64,000 nt of DNA from Tardiphaga sp. vice304 (GTDB lineage Bacteria; Pseudomonadota; Alphaproteobacteria; Rhizobiales; Xanthobacteraceae): NCBI RefSeq assembly GCF_007018905.1, contig NZ_CP041402.1, forward strand, positions 4,576,001-4,640,000. The letters are read 5' to 3'. The number at the start of each line of letters is the position of its first letter. The stretch's first letter is position 1. Of the stretch, positions 38,949 through 50,457 are shown one piece after another. A program made the translations under genes and the position numbers. Under the pieces are notes generated by a model. That model searched no databases, was not told where the DNA came from, and saw only the letters and a list, made by a program, of their open reading frames with translations.

Positions 38949-40415
38949 TCATCTCCTCTGGAATTCCGGTGACATCAGAAGCAGTGCCAGCGCCTGCTGT
39001 CGCGTCTCGGCGCGCGCGATGGTCTGTCGCGTCTCGTTCGATGCCGCCTCGCCCGCCACCACTTCCAGCAAGTCGCGGGCATCGATGCTGTCGGCGATCT
39101 TCGATGATACTTGCGCGGCAATATCGAGCCGCAGCTTGAGGCCTTCCGGCGCCGCCCAGGCGGCGTTGCTGTCGGCGAAGCCGTTCGGCCCCGGCGGCGT
39201 CCACAGCGGCTGGCCCATCATGGCGAGGCTGCCGATGGTGCGGTTAGGCTCTTCGGGAATCCGTCCAAGGATGCGGCCGGTGGCGATGAGATATTCATAC
39301 GGCAAGCGCATTTTGGTCAGCGGCGCGGTCCACGCCTCGTCGGAATCGACCAGCGCGAGCGCCAGCGCCTTCAGATCACCATCGGTTTTCGAGAACACGG
39401 CCTGCAGTTTCGCGACCAGCGCCGGGGGCGGCGTATCGGCGACAAAATGCTGCGCGAATTTATGCGCGATGAACTTCGCCGTGGCCGGGTGCCGCGCGAT
39501 GTCGGCGAGTGCGGCTTCACCCTGCCCCACGCCGGCGTCGTCATAACTCTTGCCGAGCAGCAGCTGCGGGCCCGGCTGATGCGCGTTGGCGTTGAACGCG
39601 AAGCTGCCGGGCAGGCCGATCTTGCCGTCGCGGCCGGCGAAGGTCCAGCCGGTGATGATGCGCGCCAGCGCGGTCACGTCGGCCTGCGTATAGCCGGCGC
39701 CGACGCCGAGCGTATGCAGCTCCATGATCTCGCGAGCGAGGTTTTCGTTGAGGCCGCGCTTGCCGCGCTGGCCGGCTTTCGATTCCGGGCCGATCGATTG
39801 CTGGTTGTCGAGGAAGAACAACATCGCCGGATGCTGCTCGACCGCGCGCAGCATGCCGGCAAACTTGCCGAGCACGAATGGGCGGATCGCCTCGCGCTCG
39901 AACGAGCCCGCCCAGATCCGCGCCGGCTCGCCCTTGCTGGCGGAGATGCAGAAGTGATTCGACCAGAAGGTGACGAGCCGCTCGACGAAGCCGCCATCGG
40001 CGATGGTGGCGCGCTGGATCCGCGCCAGTGCCTCTGCGGTGAACACCTTTTGCACGACATTGGGCGGCGGCTGCGCGACCGGCGGCTTCGGCGCATCGGG
40101 CTGCACGGTCATGACCGTATTGCCGGCACTCATCGCATCGGCGTTGCCATCCATCGCCGGCGGCGCCTCGGCAGCCTTGACGGCGTCACGCGCCGCCTTG
40201 ACCTCGAGCTGGTAGGCGAACAGCGCCTGCCCCAGCGCCGGCGTCGACTGCAGGCCGGGCAATTCGAGCAGCGCGCCATTGGCACGCGCAAGCTCCGCTT
40301 TGACGAAGCCGCGCGGATCGGAGGCCGCGCTGACGAAATCGCCGGCCGCGCCGCCGCGGGCGCCGAAGCCGAAGCGATTGAGCGCCACAAGCGCCATCTG
40401 CGGATCGCGGGCCAT
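38949..40415 (-). CDS. DUF1800 domain-containing protein
   Basis: 488 aa from ATG 40415 (GAGGAGTTGGG upstream). MALVALNRFGFGARGG is the family opening; FVERLVTFWSNHFCIS, HPAMLFFLDNQQSIG, NENLAREIMELHTLGVGAGY and DVTALARIITGW follow, all conserved in DUF1800. No signal peptide, which is odd beside a Tat-exported partner: DUF1800 may travel as a Tat hitchhiker or act in the cytoplasm. Its stop lies 2 bp before the DUF1501 start, so the two form an operon. Confidence 0.88.
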   Translation of the reverse strand: MARDPQMALVALNRFGFGARGGAAGDFVSAASDPRGFVKAELARANGALLELPGLQSTPALGQALFAYQLEVKAARDAVKAAEAPPAMDGNADAMSAGNTVMTVQPDAPKPPVAQPPPNVVQKVFTAEALARIQRATIADGGFVERLVTFWSNHFCISASKGEPARIWAGSFEREAIRPFVLGKFAGMLRAVEQHPAMLFFLDNQQSIGPESKAGQRGKRGLNENLAREIMELHTLGVGAGYTQADVTALARIITGWTFAGRDGKIGLPGSFAFNANAHQPGPQLLLGKSYDDAGVGQGEAALADIARHPATAKFIAHKFAQHFVADTPPPALVAKLQAVFSKTDGDLKALALALVDSDEAWTAPLTKMRLPYEYLIATGRILGRIPEEPNRTIGSLAMMGQPLWTPPGPNGFADSNAAWAAPEGLKLRLDIAAQVSSKIADSIDARDLLEVVAGEAASNETRQTIARAETRQQALALLLMSPEFQRR

Positions 40416-40530
40416 CCCAACTCCTCGGCTTTCTCTGATCACGACATCGACGTATGATCGCCGGCGGCTGACTATACGGCTGCGATCAATGAACGCTGGA
40501 TGAAAACCCGGTCAAAATTTGGCTGAACCG

Positions 40531-40737
40531 ATGACAGATTCGAGAGTAACGATCGTTCCGACCAGCCGTCGCCTCGTCTGCGCCGAATGCGGCACCGAAT
40601 TCGGCTGCGACCTGTCCGGCAACTGCTGGTGCATCGACGAGCCGGTCGCGCTGCCGATGCCGACCGCGGGCGGCGACTGCCTGTGTCGGGAGTGTCTGCG
40701 CAACAAGACGGGGGCTGCAGTCGACGCGGCTAGCTGA
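40531..40737 (+). CDS. Cysteine-rich CWC-type small protein, 68 aa
   Basis: ATG 40531. Pattern CAECGTEFGC, then GNCWC, then CLCRECL: eight Cys in the arrangement of the cysteine-rich CWC family (PF14375 type), a putative zinc ribbon. Function unknown. It overlaps the end of the convergent TMEM175-like gene by 8 bp. An ATG four codons earlier is also possible. Confidence 0.8.
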   Translation: MTDSRVTIVPTSRRLVCAECGTEFGCDLSGNCWCIDEPVALPMPTAGGDCLCRECLRNKTGAAVDAAS

Positions 40738-41323
40738 CTTCTCCGTCGCCGCCATTGGCTTTAGCCGCGAAAAACGGGGCGATGAACGCCAGCGGCCAGA
40801 TGAAGGTGATAAACCCCGGCGCAAACGGCGCCACGGCAAAAGCGACGACGAAGACGAGTGCCGAGAACGCCGGCGCGCCGAGCATCTGCCAATGCCGGCC
40901 GGGCGCGGCCGCCATCACCCAGAGCACGAGGTTGATGGTCGCGATCAGCGCCAGGTTGAACGCATAGAGGGTGGCGACGTCGCGGGCCTGGGAATAGCTG
41001 CCATACAGGCCGGAGGTCACCGGCAGCAGGATGATCGAGAGCAGGTACAGCAGATTGACCAGCACGGCGGCGCGGCCGCCGTCCGGCGCATAAGCAAGCC
41101 GGCGCTGGTGGCTGAACCAGAACATGCCGGCGATGACGAAGCTGAGCAGCAGCGCCAGCAGGTTCGTGCCGTACACGGCGGCAATCGCGTGCCAGTCCGG
41201 CGTGGCGACCATCAGTTTCTGCTTCGGCAGATCGTAGGCCAGCAGCGTCATCGCCACACCGAAAATGGTGTTGCTCAACGCCTCCAGCCGCCGCATCTCG
41301 AACGCTCCGAGCCGGTTCGCCAT
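40730..41323 (-). CDS. TMEM175 (DUF1211)-like membrane protein
   Basis: 197 aa from ATG 41323; a GTG at 41335 is the alternative. Six hydrophobic spans, starting RLEALSNTIFGVAMTLLAYDL, then NLLALLLSFVIAGMFWFSHQR, LVNLLYLLSIILLPVTSGLYG. Bacterial TMEM175 proteins form K+-permeable channels and carry RxxxFSDG in helix 1; here the matching stretch reads RLEALSNTIFG, with LSN for FSD, so conduction may differ. Single gene, convergent with the CWC gene. Confidence 0.8.
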   Translation of the reverse strand: MANRLGAFEMRRLEALSNTIFGVAMTLLAYDLPKQKLMVATPDWHAIAAVYGTNLLALLLSFVIAGMFWFSHQRRLAYAPDGGRAAVLVNLLYLLSIILLPVTSGLYGSYSQARDVATLYAFNLALIATINLVLWVMAAAPGRHWQMLGAPAFSALVFVVAFAVAPFAPGFITFIWPLAFIAPFFAAKANGGDGEVS

Positions 41324-41413
41324 GAAGATTCCCACGTTAGCCGGAGCGGAGTATCTTGTCTTTTGGGATAAAGGGCAAATTCAGGAAACCTGCTGCGATC
41401 GCCGCAACCTGTT

Positions 41414-42883
41414 TCAGTGCGCGCCGGCGCTGCGGCGGTCGCGATCGGTCTGGATGTAGTACAGCCGCTTGGCCTGCAGCATCAGCATGTCGGCGCGCTT
41501 GACGACCTGCTCGAGCCGTTCGCCGGGCCGGCTGGTGCTGATGCCGGTCGAGACGCTGAGCTCGAGGTCCGGATAATACTGGTTGTTGACCTCGATCAGT
41601 TCGGCCAAAGACGCCAGCACGGCTTCGCCGCCGGCGGCGTCGGTGCCGGGCAGCAGCACCGCGAACTCGTCGCCACCGATGCGCGCCACCGTCGCCGGCT
41701 TTTCCACCAGCGAGCCGAACACCTCGCCGGCGCGGCGCAGCAGCGCGTCGCCGACGGCGTGGCCGAGTTCGTCATTCGCGGTCTTCAGCCCATTGAGATC
41801 AGCGATGATGATGGTGACCGGCTGCTGGCCCCTGCGCTCCAGCCGGTTCAACTCGTCGACATAAAACGACCGGTTGAGCGTTCGCGTCAGCACGTCGTGG
41901 GTACCGAGATATTCGAGATAGGCTTCCGCCTTCTTGCGCGCGGTGATGTCGGTCAGCGCAACCTGCACCCTTGACCAGTCGCGCTCGTGGTTCGGCAGCA
42001 CGGAGAATTGCAGCAGCAGGTGCAGCTTGGTGCCGTCGAGCGCATAATTGACCACCTCGCGCTGCTGAAACAGTTTGCCATTCCACAGGTCGATCAACTG
42101 CTCGCGGAAATGCGGCCCCATCTCGTCGCGAAACACGTCGCCCAGATTGCGCAGCAGGGTTTCCTTGTCGGGCGCGCCGAACAGTTCCAGCGTGCGGGCA
42201 TTGACGTCGAGCACGCGGATCTCGCTCATGCAGCGCGACACGAACTCCTCATGCACGTCAGTGAAGACGCGAAAATCCTCGACGCCGCGCTCGCGCACTT
42301 CGTCGATCAGCCGTTTCACACCGCTGAAATCCTCGACCCACAGCGACACCGGCGAATGCGCGAACAGGCCGAACGCATAGTCCTCGCTCTTGGCAAGTCG
42401 GCGCCTCGCGCCCTCGCGTTCGGTGACGTCCTCGATCGCGATCATGACGCGGTCCCAGCGCGCTTCATGGCCGGGCAGCACCGTGCCGTGCAACTGGATG
42501 TCGAGCCGGTCGCCGGCCAGCGTGTAATTGACGGTGTGGCTGGAGAACTGGGTCTGCCCGCTCCACAATTGCGCCAGCTCCGAGACGTGGCTCTTGAAGG
42601 TGTCGTCGCGCATCACGAGGCTGAGGCTGACCATCAGATGGTTGAGGTCGCGCGCCCCGAACAGCGACAGCGTCTTGCGGTTGACCCGGAGGATGCGGAT
42701 GCGCTGCGAGCATTCCTGGACGCGGGCAGGATTGGCCAGCAGATAGGTCCCGATGTCATCGACGCCCTGCGCCTGCCACTGCTCGAACAGCGCCTTGACG
42801 TCGCTGTAGTCTTCGATCCACAGCGAAACCGGCGCCAGTTCAAACATCTTGGCATCGGTGTCGGGATCAATCGGAAAAGACAT
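41414..42883 (-). CDS. Diguanylate cyclase with two PAS modules
   Basis: 489 aa, no membrane span. Two similar N-terminal modules (APVSLWIEDYSDVKALFEQW... and SPVSLWVEDFSGVKRLIDEV...), each ending in a PAS-associated helix (VTEREGARR; ITARKKAEA), then the cyclase domain GTHDVLTRTLNRSFYVDELN with signature ARIGGDEFAVLLPG. The active site is intact, so c-di-GMP synthesis is expected. The RxxD inhibitory site five residues before GGDEF is absent (EKPA there), so product inhibition should be weak. The PAS pair looks like an internal duplication. Confidence 0.92.
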   Translation of the reverse strand: MSFPIDPDTDAKMFELAPVSLWIEDYSDVKALFEQWQAQGVDDIGTYLLANPARVQECSQRIRILRVNRKTLSLFGARDLNHLMVSLSLVMRDDTFKSHVSELAQLWSGQTQFSSHTVNYTLAGDRLDIQLHGTVLPGHEARWDRVMIAIEDVTEREGARRRLAKSEDYAFGLFAHSPVSLWVEDFSGVKRLIDEVRERGVEDFRVFTDVHEEFVSRCMSEIRVLDVNARTLELFGAPDKETLLRNLGDVFRDEMGPHFREQLIDLWNGKLFQQREVVNYALDGTKLHLLLQFSVLPNHERDWSRVQVALTDITARKKAEAYLEYLGTHDVLTRTLNRSFYVDELNRLERRGQQPVTIIIADLNGLKTANDELGHAVGDALLRRAGEVFGSLVEKPATVARIGGDEFAVLLPGTDAAGGEAVLASLAELIEVNNQYYPDLELSVSTGISTSRPGERLEQVVKRADMLMLQAKRLYYIQTDRDRRSAGAH

Positions 42884-42963
42884 GGCGGCCTTGAAAAATT
42901 CAGTCAGGGAATGTTCCGACCCTTATGCGCCTACCGGTTAAGAATGTCCCTATCGATGTGTGT

Positions 42964-43003
42964 GAAAAAACAACCGGCGCCGAACCGCGAGGTCCGGCGC
43001 CGA
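42964..43003 (-). terminator. Intrinsic terminator after the Tat-exported SDR gene
   Basis: Minus strand ATCGGCGCCGG, loop ACCTCGCGGTT, CGGCGCCG, then GTTGTTTTTT. It lies about 30 bp after the stop. Confidence 0.82.
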
Positions 43004-43035
43004 TGTGATCCGGCAGGCCGTGACAGCCGGCTGCG

Positions 43036-44055
43036 CTACGGCTGGCCAGAGCCGCCGGCGGCGCCGTAAACCTGGCCGGTGGCGTAGGTCGCATCCGGCG
43101 CCGCCAGCTGCACATAGATCGATGCCAGCTCGACCGGCTGGCCGGCGCGGCCGAGCGGCGTCGTGGCGCCGAACTTCTCCAGCTTCTCCATGGTCGCCCC
43201 GCCGGACACCTGCAGCGGCGTCCAGATCGGACCGGGCGCCACCGCGTTGACGCGGATGCCCTTGGCCGCCAGCTGCTTGGCCAGCGATTTGACGTAGCTG
43301 GTCGTGGCGGCCTTGGTCTGCGCGTAATCGTAGAGTTCGGCCGAGGGATCGATCGCCTGCTCCGACGAGCTGGCGATGATTACCGCGCCCGGCTTGAGAT
43401 GCGGCATCGCCGCCTTGATGGTCCAGAACGGCGCGTAGATGTTGGTCTTCATGGTAGCGTCGAATTCTTCCGACGTGATGTCCATGATCGAGGCCTGGGT
43501 CTGCTGCCGGCCGGCATTGTTGACGAGAATGTCGAGCCCGCCGAGACCCTGCACCGCCTTCGCGACCATCTCCTGGCAGAACGCCTCGGAACGCAGATCG
43601 CCGGGGATCGCCACCGCGACGCGGCCCTCGGCCTTGATCAGCGCGATAACCTGCTGTGCGTCGGGCTCTTCATCCGGTAGATAATTGATGGCGACGTCGG
43701 CGCCCTCGCGCGCATAGGCGATCGCCGCGGCGCGGCCCATGCCGGAATCGCCGCCGGTGATCAGCGCCTTGCGGCCGGCAAGACGGCCTGACCCCTTGTA
43801 GCTCTTCTCGCCATGGTCCGGCAGCGGATCCATCTGGCTGGCCAGGCCCGGCCATTTTTGCGACTGCTTCTTGTAGGGCGGCACCGGATATTTGGTGCGG
43901 GGATCTTCGAGCGGAACGGCGGCCATCGGCGGATTTCCTTGCGCAAAAGCGGGAGCGGCCGAGGTTGCCAGACCGGCGAGACCCAAGCCTGCTCCGCCGA
44001 CGACGTTTCGTCGCGTGAGTGATAGGCGTGTAGAATCGTTGTCCTGGGTGGTCAT
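43036..44055 (-). CDS. Tat-exported short-chain dehydrogenase (YghA-like)
   Basis: 339 aa. Twin-arginine signal (SLTRRNVVGGAGLGLAGLAT, cut near AFAQG), then a Pro-rich linker and an SDR fold: TGGDSGMGRAAAIAYAREGAD, NNAGRQQ, catalytic S in IASSSEQ, YAQTK for the YxxxK dyad, NAVAPGPIWTPL. NAD(P)H is needed, and folded SDRs with cofactor can use Tat. A GGAAC-N16-GGTT element 28-50 bp upstream looks like a general-stress (EcfG) promoter. Substrate unknown. Confidence 0.9.
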   Translation of the reverse strand: MTTQDNDSTRLSLTRRNVVGGAGLGLAGLATSAAPAFAQGNPPMAAVPLEDPRTKYPVPPYKKQSQKWPGLASQMDPLPDHGEKSYKGSGRLAGRKALITGGDSGMGRAAAIAYAREGADVAINYLPDEEPDAQQVIALIKAEGRVAVAIPGDLRSEAFCQEMVAKAVQGLGGLDILVNNAGRQQTQASIMDITSEEFDATMKTNIYAPFWTIKAAMPHLKPGAVIIASSSEQAIDPSAELYDYAQTKAATTSYVKSLAKQLAAKGIRVNAVAPGPIWTPLQVSGGATMEKLEKFGATTPLGRAGQPVELASIYVQLAAPDATYATGQVYGAAGGSGQP

Positions 44056-44082
44056 GCTGCAATCCTCGTGATGAGCACGCCT

Positions 44083-44107
44083 AACCCGGCCAATTGCTCA
44101 TCGTTCC
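44083..44107 (-). promoter_or_regulatory. Putative EcfG-type general-stress promoter
   Basis: Minus strand GGAAC (44107-44103), 16-bp spacer, GGTT (44086-44083), close to the alphaproteobacterial EcfG consensus GGAAC-N16/17-CGTT. It precedes the Tat-exported SDR gene by about 30 bp. One -10 base deviates. Confidence 0.45.
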
Positions 44108-44144
44108 GATGGCGGCCGTCACAGACAATTGAGGGCGGTCACGC

Positions 44145-44840
44145 CTAAACGTCATATCCCGGCGAGCGCCGCGCCAGACCGCCAAACGCATCCAGCAGCT
44201 TTTCCCGCCAAGCGTAGATCGCATCCTCCTTCGCCAGCAATGGGAACGCGCTGATCGCGCGTGCCCATTGGAAGCCGCCGAACATGATATAGTCGGCATA
44301 GTTCGGCGCCTCGCCGCCGAGGAAGGGCTGCGTCTTGAGCGTCAGCCGCATCGGGTCCAGCGATTTGCGGAAGCCGGCGACGCGCTGCTCGCGATCCGCC
44401 GAAACCTCTTCCAGCGTCTTGCCGAAACGGGCCTCGCGCGACTGCCGGAAATAGGCTTGGTCCTGCGGCCGCAGATGCGCCCAGATATCGGCGACGATCA
44501 TCGGAAACAGGCCTCCGATCACCACCGTATCGCCCCACCAGTTCAGCATCCGCCCCATCGCACGGCCGCCGTCGCCGCCGAACAAAGAGGGCCGATCAGG
44601 ATAGGCGTCTTCGAGATGGCAGGCGATGGCCCAGGAGTCCGACACCGTGCGATCGCCGTCGATCAGCACCGGGACCTTCTCGGACCCGTGCGGCGCAATC
44701 GCCTCGCGCTCGGTAAAGCGCCACGGCACCGAGGCGGTCTCGAGCCCCTTATGCGCCAGCGCCATCCGCGTCCGCCAGCAGAACGGGCTGAACGGACGAT
44801 CCGCATCCGTGCCGACCAGTTCGTAGAGTTGTCGTGTCAT
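44145..44840 (-). CDS. Glutathione S-transferase, beta-etherase (LigE/LigF)-like
   Basis: 231 aa. N-terminal thioredoxin fold with FSPFCWRTRMALAHKGLE and EKVPVLIDGDRTVSDSWAIACHLEDAYP; the helical part has FLGGEAPNYADYIMFGGFQWAR. The FSPxCWR opening and length are those of the LigE-like GST branch, which cleaves ether bonds in lignin-derived aromatics; an actual etherase role here is uncertain. Third GST in the window, only distantly like the other two. 89 bp upstream of the Tat-exported SDR gene, same strand. Confidence 0.88.
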   Translation of the reverse strand: MTRQLYELVGTDADRPFSPFCWRTRMALAHKGLETASVPWRFTEREAIAPHGSEKVPVLIDGDRTVSDSWAIACHLEDAYPDRPSLFGGDGGRAMGRMLNWWGDTVVIGGLFPMIVADIWAHLRPQDQAYFRQSREARFGKTLEEVSADREQRVAGFRKSLDPMRLTLKTQPFLGGEAPNYADYIMFGGFQWARAISAFPLLAKEDAIYAWREKLLDAFGGLARRSPGYDV

Positions 44841-44960
44841 CGTAATTCTCCGCAGCCGTCATGCACGGGCGCAAGGAATGGAGGGGAGCATCGGAGGGAG
44901 ATGCGGGTACGCGAAGGTCGCCGGATTTGACGCGGCAAGTCAACGGCTTTCCCGCGCATG

Positions 44961-44989
44961 AAAATGCCGCGCCCTTGCGGACGCGGCAT
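44961..44989 (-). terminator. Intrinsic terminator after the DUF4394 gene
   Basis: Minus strand ATGCCGCGTCC, loop GCAA, GGGCGCGGCATTTT. It lies 26 bp past the stop. Confidence 0.8.
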
Positions 44990-45014
44990 CGTTCATTTTC
45001 CCGTTCGTTGAAAC

Positions 45015-45788
45015 TTACATCCCGATGATGGCGATGTCGGTCACCTTGCCGGTGACGCCGGCAATCCTGGCGGCTTCGGTGGCCTTGCCGGTGGCGAGAT
45101 CGACCGAATACAGCGTGCCGTCGGCCATCAGCCAGGCTTCGTTCTTGGTGCCGTCCGACCAGATGTCGAACGCCACCGCGGAAGGCTTAATGCCGAGCTT
45201 GCCGACGGCGCCGAGGATGCCGTCATTCGGGGGCGCCTGCTTGACCAGCGCGCCGATCGTGCCGTCGATATTGAACAATGCGGTTTCCTTGGTGCCCTTC
45301 ACCGAGTTGGTGTAGGCGCCGGCGATGACGTTCGGCTTCTCGCCCTTGTGCATGTCGGCTTCGGCGTATTTGTGGTCGCCGTCCTTGGTCACCTTGCCGT
45401 CGTCGACATTGACGCGCAGGCTCATGCCGTCCGAACCCATCACGCGCAGGCGGTCGGCGACCGGGTTGAAGTCGACGGTGGCTGTGACGCCCTTGGCCAG
45501 CATGGTGTCGAGCTTGGACTTCATCGTCGCCTTGCCGTCGGCGGCGATGGTGACGACGGTGCCGTCATCGACCAGGCCGTACAAAAGGCCGTCCGACGGT
45601 CGCACGTCGATGCCGACCAGCATGCCGGTGATGCCGGTGACCTTGACCGAGCCGGTGGCCTTCTTCTGGGCGGTATCGACCATGGCGATGGTATCGCCAC
45701 CGACCAGGGCTGCGACCTGCGCGGCGTTGGCGGCGGCGGAGGTCAGCAGCAGGGCGACGGAGGTGGCGAGTAGCGAGTGAATCTTCAT
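45015..45788 (-). CDS. DUF4394 exported protein
   Basis: 257 aa from ATG 45788. Signal peptide ends SAAANAAQ. Beta-propeller-like repeats: ALVGGDTIAMVDTAQKKATG, GMLVGIDVRPSDGLLYGLVDDGTVVTI, VDFNPVADRLRVMGSDGMSLRVNVDDG, VAFDIWSDGTKNEAWLMADGTLYSVDLATG, the DUF4394 pattern. Function unknown. It faces an ECF sigma/anti-sigma operon across 166 bp, and both sides carry the same promoter boxes, so this protein is a likely target of that sigma factor. Confidence 0.88.
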   Translation of the reverse strand: MKIHSLLATSVALLLTSAAANAAQVAALVGGDTIAMVDTAQKKATGSVKVTGITGMLVGIDVRPSDGLLYGLVDDGTVVTIAADGKATMKSKLDTMLAKGVTATVDFNPVADRLRVMGSDGMSLRVNVDDGKVTKDGDHKYAEADMHKGEKPNVIAGAYTNSVKGTKETALFNIDGTIGALVKQAPPNDGILGAVGKLGIKPSAVAFDIWSDGTKNEAWLMADGTLYSVDLATGKATEAARIAGVTGKVTDIAIIGM

Positions 45789-45834
45789 GGGTAGCTCCCT
45801 GGGTTTCACGATCCTCTCGGGATCGACACAGGGA

Positions 45835-45863
45835 GTACCGGCCGACCCCGTGGATTGGATGCA
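45835..45863 (-). promoter_or_regulatory. ECF-type promoter of the DUF4394 gene
   Basis: Minus strand TGCATCCAA (45863-45855), 16-bp spacer, GTAC (45838-45835). Identical boxes and spacing occur on the plus strand in front of the sigma gene. About 46 bp upstream of the ATG. Confidence 0.65.
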
Positions 45864-45902
45864 CGGCGGTCAAAATAATTTTGCGAATAATTTCCGAGCC
45901 AC

Positions 45903-45931
45903 TGCATCCAAATGCCGCACGGCCAGAGTAC
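45903..45931 (+). promoter_or_regulatory. ECF-type promoter of the sigma/anti-sigma operon (autoregulation)
   Basis: TGCATCCAA (45903-45911), 16-bp spacer, GTAC (45928-45931), then ATG at 45955. The match to the facing promoter, with a wholly different spacer sequence, argues for a shared sigma factor. Confidence 0.65.
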
Positions 45932-45954
45932 AGTGGACATGCAAAGGCATCGGA

Positions 45955-46530
45955 ATGACCGGGAGTGGCACCATAACGAAGCGGAGCGAGAGACGCCTGC
46001 TCGACAACGAGCGCGAGGCGCAGCTCGCGGCTGCGCTGGCGCGCTGCGCGGCGGGCGACCGGGCCGCGCTGCAGATGATCTATGCCGGCGAGGCGCCGCG
46101 GATGATCGGCGTCGCGCGCCGCATCCTGTTGCGGCAGGACCTCGCGGAAGAAGCCGTGCATGACGCCTTCATGCGGATCTGGCGCAGCGCGGCCGGTTTC
46201 GATCCGCACCGCGGCAGCGCGCGCGGCTGGCTCTATGCCATCGTGCGCAACCGCGCGCTGAGCATCCACCGCAACGAGCACCGCTATGACGCCTCCGTCG
46301 AAACCGCGCTCGAGATCGACTGCGAGGCGACCATGACGCGGTTGCCCGAGACCTCGGCGCTGCGGCGCTGCCTGGAGCGCATCGACCGGCCACGGCGCGA
46401 CGTGGTGGTGCTGGCCTATGCGCATGGCATGAGCCACGGCGAACTCGCCGGTCGCATGAAGGTGCCGCTCGGCACCGTGAAGAGCTGGGTGCGCCGCGGC
46501 CTGTTCTCGCTGCAGGAGTGCATGGGATGA
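45955..46530 (+). CDS. ECF-family RNA polymerase sigma factor
   Basis: 191 aa from ATG 45955. Region 2: AALQMIYAGEAPRMIGVARRILLRQDLAEEAVHDAFMRIWRSAAGF with GSARGWLYAIVRNRALS; region 4: RCLERIDRPRRDVVVLAYAHGMSHGELAGRMKVPLGTVKSWVRRGL, a helix-turn-helix that reads the -35 box. SigK-like type. Its stop overlaps the anti-sigma start (ATGA). Probably released when the anti-sigma factor receives an envelope signal, then activates its own promoter and the DUF4394 gene. Confidence 0.93.
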   Translation: MTGSGTITKRSERRLLDNEREAQLAAALARCAAGDRAALQMIYAGEAPRMIGVARRILLRQDLAEEAVHDAFMRIWRSAAGFDPHRGSARGWLYAIVRNRALSIHRNEHRYDASVETALEIDCEATMTRLPETSALRRCLERIDRPRRDVVVLAYAHGMSHGELAGRMKVPLGTVKSWVRRGLFSLQECMG

Positions 46531-47285
46531 GCCTGCCCGAGGACGACCACATCAATGACCTCGCCGCCGACTATGTGATGGGCCTGCTGGAAGGCGCCGA
46601 ACTGGCCGCCGCGGAGTCGCGTCTCGACAGCGACGACGCCTTCGCCGGCGCGGTCCATGCCTGGCGCGAGCGGCTCGCCGAACTCGATGCCACCGCCGAG
46701 GAAATGCAGCCCAGCGCCGCGCTGTGGGACCGCATTGCCGCAAGCACCAGAGTTGCGCCGGCGATCCCGCTGCCGGGCGCGCGCAACGCGCTGCGCGGTG
46801 CCACGCTGTGGAACAATTTGCGGTTCTGGCGCGGCGCCGGGATCGGCGGCGCCTTTGCGGCGCTGGCCTTCGCGATGATCATGATCGGCGCGCTGGCGAC
46901 TTCGCGGCAGCTTCGCCACGAACTGGTGGCGCTGGCGCAGCGCAAGCCGATCTATGTCGCGGTGCTGGTCAACGATACGACCAAAGAAGCCGGCGCGATC
47001 GTCAACACGTTCTCCAACGGCCGCGTCGAACTGATCCCGCTGCGCGCCATCGACGTGCCGGCCGGCCGCACGCTGCAGGTCTGGACGCTGTGGGACCGTG
47101 CGATCGGGCCGAAATCGATCGGCCTCGCCTCGCAGTCCCGCACATTGCAGCTCAATCTGGAATCGCTGCCGGACACGGTCGCCGACCAGCTGTTCGAGAT
47201 CACCCTGGAACCCGAAGGCGGCTCGCCGATCGGCCGGCCCACCGGCCCGATCCTGTTCAAGGGCAACGCCGCGCGCGCGCTGTAG
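46527..47285 (+). CDS. RskA-type membrane anti-sigma factor
   Basis: 252 aa, start overlapping the sigma stop by 4 bp, so translation is coupled. N-terminal sigma-binding part (INDLAADYVMGLLEGAELAAAESRL; HAWRERLAELD), one membrane span near residues 108-130 (IGGAFAALAFAMIMIGALAT), then the periplasmic RskA domain (YVAVLVNDTTKEAGAIVNTFSNG; IDVPAGRTLQVWTLWD; LFEITLEPEGGSP). It should hold the sigma factor inactive until proteolysis or an envelope signal. Confidence 0.92.
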   Translation: MSLPEDDHINDLAADYVMGLLEGAELAAAESRLDSDDAFAGAVHAWRERLAELDATAEEMQPSAALWDRIAASTRVAPAIPLPGARNALRGATLWNNLRFWRGAGIGGAFAALAFAMIMIGALATSRQLRHELVALAQRKPIYVAVLVNDTTKEAGAIVNTFSNGRVELIPLRAIDVPAGRTLQVWTLWDRAIGPKSIGLASQSRTLQLNLESLPDTVADQLFEITLEPEGGSPIGRPTGPILFKGNAARAL

Positions 47286-47410
47286 CTTTTCGGTGTTCCC
47301 CCGACTTCGGGACATGAGGAAGATGACCAGGCCGCGCCCGCCGGAAATGCGCTGCTGAAGCCGCGGCGGCAGGGCTTTTATCGCCGGGGGACTCGCCCCA
47401 TATTCCCTGT

Positions 47411-50389
<2,979 letters not shown>

Positions 50390-50416
50390 CTTCTTCTGAG
50401 ACGGCACGGCAGCAGT

Positions 50417-50457
50417 GTCCCCTCCCCCCTCGTGGGGGAGGGTCAGGGAGAGGGGGG
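50417..50457. repeat. Partial copy of the CTCCCC repeat family after uvrB
   Basis: CCCCTCCCCCCTCGTGGGGG then AGGG: one hairpin arm of the repeat, like the fragment at 5301-5327. Could act as the uvrB transcript end. Confidence 0.55.
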
